A stretch of DNA of 49,145 nucleotides from contig CAYQIM010000011.1 of NCBI GenBank assembly GCA_964417555.1, positions 1-49,145 of the forward strand. The letters are read 5' to 3'. The stretch is from CAYQIM01 sp964417555 (GTDB taxonomy: Bacteria > Pseudomonadota > Gammaproteobacteria > Diplorickettsiales > Diplorickettsiaceae). Below are positions 17,536 through 24,886 of this stretch, one piece after another; position 1 is the first letter of the stretch; each line of letters opens with the position of its first letter. The position numbers were made by a program, and so were the translations under genes. Under the pieces are notes generated by a model, which worked only from the letters and a program-made list of their open reading frames with translations, did no database searches and had not been told where the DNA came from.

Positions 17536-18734
17536 TTTGATTCTAAGTAAAAATCATCTACTGTTTTTACGAGACGAAGACAAATTTCATTGGCTTCATC
17601 TTCGGTTAAAATTAAAGCCGGTAAAAGCCGTATCGTATTATTAGAGACGATATTAAATAATAGATGATGCTTAAGTCCTATGCGAGGAAGCTCGCGACAG
17701 TTCGTGGCTAGCTCAATGCCAAGCATCAATCCTTGGCCGCGTATAGAAATTACGTGTGGGTGTTTATCAAAACATTTTCTTAATTGCTGAATGAGGTAGG
17801 CACCGATTTTTTTTACCTGCATAGAAATATTTTCTTTTTCTAAGATTTCCAGCACGGTGAGTGCGACTTTACAGGCCAAAGGGCTACCGGCAAACGTCGA
17901 GCCATGTTTGCCGGCTTGAAACAAGTTATTGGCTTTACCGCGAGAAAGGTAGGCGGCTATAGGGAAGCCATTTCCTAAAGTTTTTGCAATGGTTACGATA
18001 TCAGGCAGTAAATTATGGGCTTGAAAAGCAAACCAAGCACCCGTACGACAAAGCCCCGTTTGAATTTCATCGAGAATCATCAGCCAATCTTGTTCATCAC
18101 AGAGTTTACGAATTGTTTTTAAAAATTCGGGGGTTGCTGCTTGAATACCTCCATCACCTTGGATAGGTTCAAGCATAATAGCGACAATATCTTTTTTATA
18201 TTGCTCTATTGTTGTTTGTAAGGCGGTGATGTTATTAAATGGGATATGGATAAATCGTTCTAACAAAGGCTCAAAACCGATTTGTAAGCGTTCACTGCCA
18301 GAGGCGCTAAGTGTTGCCATCGTTCTTCCGTGAAAGCTATTTTTCATCGTAATGACGATTGGATTTTTAATTTCTTTTTTACGGGCATAAAGCCTTGCCA
18401 TTTTGAGCGCAGCCTCGTTAGCTTCAGCGCCTGAATTGGCGTAAAAAACTTGATCCATTCCGGATAAGCGTGCTAGGGCAGAAGCCAGTGTTTCTTGTTC
18501 AGGAATTTGATAGGTATTGGAAGTATGAATCAATTTTCCTGCTTGGTCACAAAGAGTTTTCGTTACCGCAGGGTGCGTATGACCTAAACCACAGACGGCA
18601 ATCCCCGATAAAGCATCTAAATATTTCTCACCCTCTTTATCCCATAGCCAAACACCTTGTCCTTTTTCAAAAGCAACGGGTAGACGATTAGGAAAAATCG
18701 GCATTAAGAAACTTTGGACTTTGCTTGATTTCAT
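17532..18734 (-). CDS. argD: Acetylornithine/succinylornithine aminotransferase-type protein
   Basis: Class III PLP aminotransferase of 400 residues. It shows YLDALSGIAVCGLGHTHP, the FYANSGAEANEAALKMAR phosphate-binding region, FHGRTMATLSASG, LDEIQTGLCRTG and the PLP lysine in TIAKTLGNGFPIAAY (near 250), all ArgD-like. Closely related subfamilies (ornithine or 4-aminobutyrate aminotransferases) cannot be fully excluded. It starts the minus-strand sulfur cluster, overlapping the PLP enzyme by 4 bases. A dispersed repeat directly precedes its ATG. No other arginine genes are present in the window. Confidence 0.85.
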   Translation of the reverse strand: MKSSKVQSFLMPIFPNRLPVAFEKGQGVWLWDKEGEKYLDALSGIAVCGLGHTHPAVTKTLCDQAGKLIHTSNTYQIPEQETLASALARLSGMDQVFYANSGAEANEAALKMARLYARKKEIKNPIVITMKNSFHGRTMATLSASGSERLQIGFEPLLERFIHIPFNNITALQTTIEQYKKDIVAIMLEPIQGDGGIQAATPEFLKTIRKLCDEQDWLMILDEIQTGLCRTGAWFAFQAHNLLPDIVTIAKTLGNGFPIAAYLSRGKANNLFQAGKHGSTFAGSPLACKVALTVLEILEKENISMQVKKIGAYLIQQLRKCFDKHPHVISIRGQGLMLGIELATNCRELPRIGLKHHLLFNIVSNNTIRLLPALILTEDEANEICLRLVKTVDDFYLESK

Positions 18735-18831
18735 TGTTAAACGTTTGACTCCGGCCCTTCATTTACCTTTGATAAACTTCGGTCCTTGCAGTTCGCCTCG
18801 AACCCAAGCAAATCCCTTTGTTTCAAAAGAG
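18735..18831 (-). repeat. Dispersed gene-leader repeat, copy 2
   Basis: Lies between the sodB stop and the argD-like start, directly abutting that start. It matches copy 1 in block order: GTTAAA, CTTCGGTCCTTGCAG and CAAGCAAATCCCTTTGTTT on the + strand. Read on the minus strand, one frame gives FETKGFAWVRGELQG and then a stop after about 22 codons, the same frame that encodes the FKTQKFAC tail of TusA in copy 1. Confidence 0.6.
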
Positions 18832-18849
18832 TTTTATTAAAGTTTTTTG

Positions 18850-19434
18850 TTATTTTTCAAAATTTTTGCTAGCAAAATCCCAGTTCACTAATTCCCAAAA
18901 TTTTTCTAAGTATTTGGGTCGGGCATTGCGATAATCGATATAATAGGCATGCTCCCAAACGTCGCAAGTCATTAAACAGGTTTTCCCATCTCGGAAAGGA
19001 GTGATGGCATTACTCGTCGTTTGAATAGCTAAGCCTTGTTCATCTTTAATTAACCAAGCCCAACCGGAACCAAATTGCCCAACCGCCGCTTTATTAAAAG
19101 CTTCTTTAAATTTTTCAAATGAACTAAATGCCTTCTCAATGGCTTCAGTTAATGCTGCCGTTGGTTTGTTTTTTGTACTTTCCGGAGTCATGCTGTGCCA
19201 GTAAAAGGTATGATTCCATATTTGCGCAGCATTGTTGAAAATAGGTCCCGCAGGGGCTTTTTTTATCACTTCCGTGAGGGATAAATTTTCAAATTCAGTG
19301 CCTGGAATGAGTTCATTAAGTTTATCTACGTAGGCCTTATGGTGTTTACCATAATGATATTCTAAGGTTTCTTTGGAAAGTGTGGGTGCAAGGGCATCTA
19401 GGCTATAGGGTAGGGGTGGTAATTCATGTTTCAT
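18850..19434 (-). CDS. sodB: Superoxide dismutase [Fe]
   Basis: Cytoplasmic enzyme dismutating superoxide. The 194-residue product starts MKHELPPLPYSLDALAP, has metal ligands in HHKAYVDKLNE (His27 region), NHTFYWHSM and DVWEHAYYIDYRN, and carries AAQIWNHTFYW, typical of iron-type SODs. A good ribosome-binding site (AGAGGA) precedes its ATG. It is upstream of the argD-like gene on the same strand, separated by a dispersed repeat; a separate transcript is likely. Confidence 0.95.
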   Translation of the reverse strand: MKHELPPLPYSLDALAPTLSKETLEYHYGKHHKAYVDKLNELIPGTEFENLSLTEVIKKAPAGPIFNNAAQIWNHTFYWHSMTPESTKNKPTAALTEAIEKAFSSFEKFKEAFNKAAVGQFGSGWAWLIKDEQGLAIQTTSNAITPFRDGKTCLMTCDVWEHAYYIDYRNARPKYLEKFWELVNWDFASKNFEK

Positions 19435-19610
19435 AGGATCCTCTTTAATTTGTCATAGTTTAAAGGTTAGACAAGCTTTTTTATGCCCCCCGCACCTGTC
19501 ATTGTTATAGTACAAGGAAATTTCTCATTATTATACTATGTGAACTACTGTATCATGCGTTGGTTTTTCCTTTGAGATAGGTGCGGGATTCCTATCGCTA
19601 AAAGAAACAC

Positions 19611-19636
19611 TTAAAGTTGCAAGCTCACAACTTTAA
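19611..19636. other. Inverted repeat between sodB and grxD
   Basis: TTAAAGTTG (19611-19619) pairs perfectly with CAACTTTAA (19628-19636), loop 8. It sits in the divergent gap (19435-19705), 70 bases before grxD. A shorter GATAGG/CCTATC inverted repeat lies just upstream. The location between two divergent stress-related genes suits an operator; no regulator is identified. Confidence 0.35.
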
Positions 19637-19705
19637 CTGTAATGGGTATATACTACTCTCAGTCAGGTATTATGGGCAATAAAATAACTTTTTTGAGGAG
19701 CTCTA

Positions 19706-20029
19706 ATGGAGACTAAAACATCTGATACTTTAGAAATTATTAAGCAACAAATTGCTGAACATCCACTTATTTTATATATGAAAGGGACACCTGAGCAGCC
19801 TTGTTGTGGTTTTTCTGCGCGCGTAGCACACATCTTAGAGATATGTGGGACAAAATTTGCGCATGTTAATATACTAGAAAACACAGAAATTCGCCGTGAG
19901 TTACCACGCTATTCACAATGGCCGACGTTTCCGCAGCTTTATTATAAAGGCGAACTTATTGGGGGCTGTGATATCGTTGAGCAGTTATATAAGACAGGCG
20001 AATTGCAGAAAAAAATATCAGAAACTTGA
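19706..20029 (+). CDS. grxD: Monothiol glutaredoxin
   Basis: CGFS-type glutaredoxin of 107 residues that binds and delivers [2Fe-2S] clusters. The body shows LILYMKGTPEQPCCGFSARV with the CGFS site (about 33-36), then WPTFPQLYYKGELIGGCDIV, the glutathione-binding TVP-like and GG-C-D elements. A strong ribosome-binding site GAGGAGC precedes the ATG by 6 bases. It is divergent from sodB, linking iron and oxidative-stress roles by context. Confidence 0.95.
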   Translation: METKTSDTLEIIKQQIAEHPLILYMKGTPEQPCCGFSARVAHILEICGTKFAHVNILENTEIRRELPRYSQWPTFPQLYYKGELIGGCDIVEQLYKTGELQKKISET

Positions 20030-20097
20030 TTTTAATGGGATTACCATCTATTTTCTTGTAATCGGTACGTATACTTTTTAAGCGTTAGTTTACAGAT

Positions 20098-20115
20098 GTT
20101 TTTTTATAAAAAAAC
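20098..20115. terminator. Weak AT-rich hairpin after grxD
   Basis: G followed by seven T (20098-20105), the dinucleotide AT, then seven A and C (20108-20115) form an AT-only stem. It could end the grxD transcript in the region before the porin promoter. The small loop and lack of GC make it weak. Confidence 0.3.
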
Positions 20116-20117
20116 CA

Positions 20118-20146
20118 TTGACACTGGTCGTTGTGTTAGGTATAAA
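20118..20146 (+). promoter_or_regulatory. Near-consensus sigma-70 promoter for the first porin
   Basis: TTGACA (20118-20123) matches the -35 consensus fully. After exactly 17 bases comes TATAAA (20141-20146), 5 of 6 with the -10 consensus. Start of transcription would be near 20153, giving a leader of about 375 bases before the porin ATG at 20530. It is by far the best promoter I see in the window, consistent with an abundant outer-membrane protein. Confidence 0.75.
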
Positions 20147-20180
20147 ACGCAATAGCCTATTTGACGCTTGATATGCCGTC

Positions 20181-20228
20181 ATTTTCAGCAAAATAACAAA
20201 TTCTTGTGCCTTCTAAATAGCTGAAAAT
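20181..20228 (+). ncRNA. Leader stem-loop 1 upstream of the porin
   Basis: ATTTTCAGC (20181-20189) and GCTGAAAAT (20220-20228) form a perfect 9-bp stem closing a 30-base loop, about 28 bases downstream of the predicted transcription start. It belongs to the long porin leader (20153-20529) or to an independent small RNA. Confidence 0.4.
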
Positions 20229-20332
20229 AAAGTCAAAAAAATAATAAAGTATAAAGGTTCTGGTAAGCCGCTAAGCAAGTTTCTGTTTTAGAATGTTAGA
20301 ACAGTGCTTAAAAAACGGATAGCGGTGCCAAG

Positions 20333-20402
20333 ACCAGGGTTGTTTAATTTTCGCCGATATTGTCTTTGTATAAGGCAGGAATGGAAATTAAACAGCCTTG
20401 GT
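20333..20402 (+). ncRNA. Leader stem-loop 2: 19-bp stem with only G-U deviations
   Basis: Arm 20333-20351 pairs along its whole length with 20384-20402, loop 32. Of 19 pairs, 16 are Watson-Crick and the other three are G-U wobbles if read as + strand RNA; on the minus strand those three would be A-C mismatches. This points to selection for a + strand RNA structure within the porin leader. It ends 127 bases before the porin start codon. It could be an mRNA-stabilising or regulatory leader, or part of a small RNA. Confidence 0.5.
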
Positions 20403-20529
20403 AGGAAATAACAAGGAATAAAGCTAGTGTCTGGATTATTTTTTATACATGCGGCATATTCTATTTTATCGGTGTGTTGTAAGTATAAAACGAGTTAATG
20501 TTGAGTAGATAACCTATACAAGGAGATGG

Positions 20530-21924
20530 ATGAGTATGAAACTCAAGACGATAGTTGCCTCGCTCGTAGCACTAGGACTAAGTGCCCCCGTATTGGCAGC
20601 ACAGCCGTATATGATGGATACGACGTATCAGCTGGATGTGATGCGAGATCAAATGAATAAGTTTGATACGATTTTGGACCAGAATCAGCCTGGAGGATTT
20701 GACCAGCCCTGTGGTTGGACGTGCCGAATTAATTTGAGTGGTTGGATCAATACGGATGCCTATCTTGCCAACCGACCGCCGGTTTTTTTGACGTTTAATC
20801 CGGCTTTTAATCCGACGGAACCTATTGCTAATCCCGGAAATCTTGTGATGATCCCGTCAACGGGTCGAGCCAGTGATTTGCTGCTGAATAATGCGAATTT
20901 GTTCGTTGATGCGCGGGTTAATAATTGGGTGACAGCAATGATGTCGTTAGTGTATTCCTCACTAACGGGCGTAGCGGGTTCTACGGGCCCTTATAATATA
21001 GCCAACTCACTTTTTGTATATCATCCCATTAATCGAACGAATCTTGATACAGCCTATGCAACGATAGGAAACTTCCAAGCGTCGCCGATATATTTGAGAG
21101 TGGGTAAGGAATATGTGCCGTTTGGTCAGTATGATCCTTATGCATTTGTCCAAAGTGAAAATCCAACGCAATTGTTTACCGAAATTAATCAAACGGTTGC
21201 GCAGTTAGGCTTTATATTGCCTGGTGGTTTCTACGGTTCTGCGTATACGTTTGCTGGAAATCCTAAGTTTTCCGATGGAGGTTCATCCCGTCGTATTCAA
21301 AACGGTGGTGTGGATCTGGGTTATGGTTGGAAATGGTGGAACAGCAAGATCAACCTTGATGCGGGTTGGATTGCCAATATTGCTGATTCTAATTTTCTTT
21401 CTTCGTATTATCTCAATTCACTGGTGGAAGGGGCGAGTGTGCCGGGCTTACCGAATCAAAAGGTACCTGCTTGGGATGTCAATGCGGATCTTACGTTTGG
21501 TCCATTTGATGTGAACGGCCATTATGTAGCGACTACCCGTAGTTTGGCCAATCCAGTATTCCTCAATGGATTTACACCCACGACACCACCCGTAGCGGTA
21601 ACACCTGGTTTCTTGGGTAAGCCAAATGTTTGGGGTTTAGAAGCGGGTTTGACTTTCCCCGTGAAAGCGCATCAGTCGCGAGTCGCCTTGGGTTGGCAAC
21701 AAACAACGCATCTAGCCACATTCTTACCGAAGAAACGCTTTTATATAGACTACTTGGTGAATATGGCCAAATGGTTTGATATGGGAGTAGCGGTTGTTCA
21801 AGACAGAGACTACAACGTAGGAGAAGGCGCAATCCTTGATACCGCCGGAGCATTAGTGCATCTTGGAGCGACAAATGGCAAGTCTACGTTTGGCCAGCTT
21901 CGTGCAAGTATTAAGTTTGCTTAA
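20530..21924 (+). CDS. LbtU-like outer-membrane porin (major OMP candidate)
   Basis: A 464-residue secreted beta-barrel protein. A signal peptide (MSMKLKTIVASLVALGLSAPVLAA, cleavage near residue 24) is followed by a short helical stretch and then alternating amphipathic strands. It shares blocks with the second porin: VNNWVTAMMSLVY, RVGKEYVPFGQYD, WIANIADSN and PKKRFYIDY. These suit the Legionella LbtU siderophore-porin family, but substrate is unknown. Codon use looks more GC-rich than neighbours and it has a near-consensus promoter, suggesting high expression. Two in-frame ATGs (20530, 20536) follow AAGGAG; spacing of 4 or 10 leaves the choice open. Confidence 0.75.
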   Translation: MSMKLKTIVASLVALGLSAPVLAAQPYMMDTTYQLDVMRDQMNKFDTILDQNQPGGFDQPCGWTCRINLSGWINTDAYLANRPPVFLTFNPAFNPTEPIANPGNLVMIPSTGRASDLLLNNANLFVDARVNNWVTAMMSLVYSSLTGVAGSTGPYNIANSLFVYHPINRTNLDTAYATIGNFQASPIYLRVGKEYVPFGQYDPYAFVQSENPTQLFTEINQTVAQLGFILPGGFYGSAYTFAGNPKFSDGGSSRRIQNGGVDLGYGWKWWNSKINLDAGWIANIADSNFLSSYYLNSLVEGASVPGLPNQKVPAWDVNADLTFGPFDVNGHYVATTRSLANPVFLNGFTPTTPPVAVTPGFLGKPNVWGLEAGLTFPVKAHQSRVALGWQQTTHLATFLPKKRFYIDYLVNMAKWFDMGVAVVQDRDYNVGEGAILDTAGALVHLGATNGKSTFGQLRASIKFA

Positions 21925-21953
21925 TTTGAACAAGTAACTATCAGTTACCTTCT

Positions 21954-21976
21954 AAGCCCGCTTCGGCGGGCTTTTT
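21954..21976 (+). terminator. Rho-independent terminator of the first porin
   Basis: AAGCCCGC (21954-21961), UUCG tetraloop (21962-21965), GCGGGCTT (21966-21973) then further T residues. A perfect 8-bp stem with an extra-stable loop, 30 bases after the porin stop; a textbook intrinsic terminator. Confidence 0.9.
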
Positions 21977-21997
21977 GTTGGGGTGAATAAAAAATTA

Positions 21998-22165
21998 CTG
22001 GTTTTATGCGAAAAGCCGTTTTTTGGTGGAGCGTATGGTTGCCGACTTTATTTGCGGTACGTATTTACACACATGTATACCATCATTTTACGGCTTGATC
22101 GCAGGATCCCTGACTGGATCCCCACTTTCGTCGGGACGACGTATAAATTTTTCGCGTAAAACCAG
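21998..22165. mobile_element. MITE-like palindromic element E1
   Basis: About 168 bases bounded by inverted ends: CTGGTTTTATGCGAAAAG (21998-22015) and a right end at 22148-22165 whose complement reads CTGGTTTTACGCGAAAAA. Inside the right half is GGATCCCTGACTGGATCC and CCCACTTTCGTCGGGACGAC, the GTC-x-TCCC-x-CGAAAG type repeat found in many proteobacterial genomes. The same ends and core occur in a shorter copy at 24801-24880. It contains no gene; together with the terminator it fills the 327-base gap 21925-22251. Confidence 0.6.
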
Positions 22166-22251
22166 GTTTAAAATAGGTTAGCAAAATTAAATCATATAGA
22201 ATAAATGGATGAAGCTAGGAATATGAATGCTCAATTTTTCACAGGGCTAAT

Positions 22252-22983
22252 ATGCAAGCGCTATTTTTTTCTCCCGAAGCTTGGATAAGCTTACTTACTT
22301 TAACTTTTTTAGAAATTGTTTTAGGTATTGATAATCTTGTTTTTATTTCCTTAGTGACAAATAGGTTACCTATTGCCCAACAGCGAGCAGCACGTCAGTT
22401 TGGCCTTTTGTTGGCATGCCTAACGCGTCTGTTATTATTAGCGACTATCACTTGGATGACACGATTTACCCAGCCCCTTTTTACACTTGCAGGCCATGCC
22501 TTTTCCGGGCGGGATTTGATTTTGATTTTAGGGGGCGTATTTTTATTAGCGAAAGGAACGAGCGAGCTTCATTTCAACGTCAGCCAAACTGATGAAGCAT
22601 CGGGTAAGCCGCGTCAGTTTTCAAGCTTTTCTGCCGTTATTATCCAAATTATGCTACTGGATATTATTTTTTCTTTAGACAGCGTCATTACTGCCGTGGG
22701 AATGGCCCAAGAATTTATTATTATGGCCCTTGCTATAATAGTGGCGATTGCGTTAATGGTTTGGGCGAGCGGGCCGATAAGCTGTTTTATTAACACTTAT
22801 CCGAGTCTAAAAATTCTTGGTTTAAGTTTTCTGTTATTAATTGGGTTGGTATTAGTCGCGGATGGTTTTGGTCTCCATGTGCCAAGAGGGTATCTCTATT
22901 TTGCCATTGCGTTTTCGATTTTTGTCGAATGGCTTAATATTTTAGCAGCTCGTTGGCAAGATAGGAAAAATAAGTCTATCTAA
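22252..22983 (+). CDS. TerC-family integral membrane protein
   Basis: A 243-residue protein with seven predicted membrane helices. The start TFLEIVLGIDNLVFISLVTNRLP and the later LLDIIFSLDSVITAVGMAQEF carry the paired acidic residues typical of TerC, placed inside the membrane. TerC proteins are implicated in metal (manganese) efflux or tellurium resistance; recent work ties them to metalation of secreted proteins. No tellurite operon is around it. Function is inferred from family only. Confidence 0.88.
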   Translation: MQALFFSPEAWISLLTLTFLEIVLGIDNLVFISLVTNRLPIAQQRAARQFGLLLACLTRLLLLATITWMTRFTQPLFTLAGHAFSGRDLILILGGVFLLAKGTSELHFNVSQTDEASGKPRQFSSFSAVIIQIMLLDIIFSLDSVITAVGMAQEFIIMALAIIVAIALMVWASGPISCFINTYPSLKILGLSFLLLIGLVLVADGFGLHVPRGYLYFAIAFSIFVEWLNILAARWQDRKNKSI

Positions 22984-23155
22984 GATGATGTTATTTAGCT
23001 GGAAATTAGTACAGATTTCTGTCCAATTGACTCTGTTTTTTTAAGTTGGCGCCCTCATGGTAGATAAATTTAAAATAAGCTTGCATTCCTCTGAATTTTT
23101 TGATAAATAGGGCTTCGGACTCCACACTGCTTACCCAAATAATAAGGTTTTTGTT

Positions 23156-24694
23156 ATGTCAAACAAAAAGTATAAATTGACGGCACTTATGGCAAGTGTT
23201 TGTTGGTTAGGATTACAGGGAAATGTCGCTTTGGCGGCTGATCAATCAGCGAATAACGATCAGCTTGTTCGAAAGCTAGCGCAACGTACCCAGGTTTTAG
23301 AGTCGCAACTACGGCATCTGCAAGGCCAAATGACTACGCTTAAGAAGTCTAAACGACTAGTAGCAGGTTCTCAACCGCCAGCAGACCTTAAGGTTATTGC
23401 TGATCCTAAGCATCCTATTTACATCATAGGATCTCCAGTGATTAGCTCGCCTTATATCGGAATCAACTCAGAATATAATGCATCTGATTTAGTCGTTAAC
23501 CAGCCTTATGTGAATGAAGATCTCTATTTGCTGCAACAGCGAAAACAGCTTTGGAACTATCTCCATAAACAAAATGATTTGCCAGTGGCTAACACACCCA
23601 TTGTCAATCTGAGCGGTAAAGTAGAAGCCCAGATTATGCATGGTAATCAGTTTGGTGGCTTCCAAAATGGCAATGGTTCTGCGACTGATATTGATTTAAC
23701 AGGTATTGAGTTAGATACAGAAATTTTAGTGAATAAGTGGGTAACAGGCCTTATAGCGTTTGTTTACGATAATAGTCCTCCACGTAATTCGCCACGACGT
23801 ATCGATAACTCAAATGTATTTTTAGAGCGGGGATTTTTAACAGTTGGAAATCTGGCTGAGCTTCCTGTATATGGAACCATTGGTCAGTTTTATGTTCCCT
23901 TTGGTCAATACTCTTCCGCAATGATTAGTGATCCATTTACAAAAACTTTAGGTAGAATTAAGGCTAGAGCGATAGCACTTGGTTTTTCTAAACAGTTTGA
24001 TCCTGAAAATAACTTGAATTTAGCAGCCTTTGTGTTTAGAGGTCCTTCTAGAACCTCGCTTGAAAACACTGGCTTGCATAATTACGGTGCGAACATTGAC
24101 TATACCTTCACAAAAACTAAATGGAGCTTGGATTTAGCAGCCAGTTATATTCGTAATATTGCGGATTCATTGGGTATGCAGCATAACGGAAACTTTAGTG
24201 ATAACAATACGACGTTTAATGGTTTTGCAACCAATGAAAATAATACAGAGGTTCTTAATCCAGTAGCGGGTGTGGATACTCGTGGAACCTTGGGTATTGG
24301 ACCGATCAGCTTAACTGCTGAATACGTTACGGCCGCTACCTCGTTTTCAACGTCCTCCCTCTCGTTTGGTACATTGAATAATCTGCAAGGCGCTAAGCCA
24401 AGCGCTTTCCACACAGAGGCTGCTTACAAGTTTGATGCGTGGGACAAGCCTAGTGCGTTTATCGTTGGTTATGACCAATCTAAAGATGCGCTAGCACTTC
24501 TGATTCCTAAAAAGCGTTATATCGCAACAGCCAGTACCTCTATTTGGAAAGACACCATTGAGAGTATTGAGTTTCGTCATGATATTGACTACAGCGTAAA
24601 CGATGTAGCAACCGGAGGAACAGGATTTTCCCCCATCGTGGGCACAGGTAAGAGTGCAAATACAGTTACCTTTCAAATTGGTCTGTATTTCTAA
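23156..24694 (+). CDS. LbtU-family siderophore-porin-like protein with N-terminal coiled coil
   Basis: A 512-residue outer-membrane protein: signal peptide (to about residue 28, cleavage after VALAA), a periplasmic coiled coil (about 35-65, LVRKLAQRTQVLESQLRHLQGQ), a linker, and a beta-barrel from about residue 150 starting NLSGKVEAQI. Coiled coil plus barrel is the pattern of the LbtU family, whose founding Legionella member imports legiobactin. It is paralogous to the first porin (VNKWVTGLIAFVYD, IGQFYVPFGQYSS, YIRNIADS, PKKRYIAT). It ends in F, as usual for barrel insertion. No siderophore genes are near. Confidence 0.78.
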   Translation: MSNKKYKLTALMASVCWLGLQGNVALAADQSANNDQLVRKLAQRTQVLESQLRHLQGQMTTLKKSKRLVAGSQPPADLKVIADPKHPIYIIGSPVISSPYIGINSEYNASDLVVNQPYVNEDLYLLQQRKQLWNYLHKQNDLPVANTPIVNLSGKVEAQIMHGNQFGGFQNGNGSATDIDLTGIELDTEILVNKWVTGLIAFVYDNSPPRNSPRRIDNSNVFLERGFLTVGNLAELPVYGTIGQFYVPFGQYSSAMISDPFTKTLGRIKARAIALGFSKQFDPENNLNLAAFVFRGPSRTSLENTGLHNYGANIDYTFTKTKWSLDLAASYIRNIADSLGMQHNGNFSDNNTTFNGFATNENNTEVLNPVAGVDTRGTLGIGPISLTAEYVTAATSFSTSSLSFGTLNNLQGAKPSAFHTEAAYKFDAWDKPSAFIVGYDQSKDALALLIPKKRYIATASTSIWKDTIESIEFRHDIDYSVNDVATGGTGFSPIVGTGKSANTVTFQIGLYF

Positions 24695-24698
24695 CGCT

Positions 24699-24743
24699 AA
24701 AAGCTGTCTTTTGACGTATCCCCCAGCTTTCGCCGGGGTGACT
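24699..24743. repeat. Degenerate partial copy E3 of the MITE-like repeat
   Basis: Starts 5 bases after the second porin stop. AAAAGCTGTCTTT and CAGCTTTCGCCGGGGTGACT align with the left half and core of E2 (AAAAGCCGTCTTT and TAGCTTTCGTCGGCACGACT). The right inverted end is missing. Confidence 0.5.
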
Positions 24744-24763
24744 TTATCTGAAGAGGGTTTCTA

Positions 24764-24794
24764 AAAAAGGGGCATGACTTACATGCCCCTTTTT
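24764..24794. terminator. Rho-independent terminator after the second porin
   Basis: AAAAAGGGGCATG (24764-24776), loop of five, CATGCCCCTTTTT (24782-24794): a 13-bp perfect stem with T-runs on both strands. It should stop transcription from the porin. Confidence 0.88.
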
Positions 24795-24800
24795 GCTATG

Positions 24801-24880
24801 CTGACTTGCGCGAAAAGCCGTCTTTATGGTGTCACTCTAGCTTTCGTCGGCACGACTACAACCTTTCGCGTAAGTCCAGC
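24801..24880. mobile_element. MITE-like palindromic element E2
   Basis: An 80-base element with near-inverted ends (CTGACTTGCGCGAAAAG and CTTTCGCGTAAGTCCAG) and the core CTTTCGTCGGCACGAC. It shares both ends and core with E1. It ends 6 bases before the coaBC start, so the coaBC leader is element-derived. A lone half-end (GGCGTAAGTCCAGC) also occurs near 3091 upstream of kdsD. Confidence 0.6.
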
Positions 24881-24886
24881 TATGTC

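Noticed and set aside
24806..24886. Upstream extension of coaBC to a TTG
   Set aside because: Translated from repeat E2; CoaBC proteins begin just before RRILLGITGSIAAYK.
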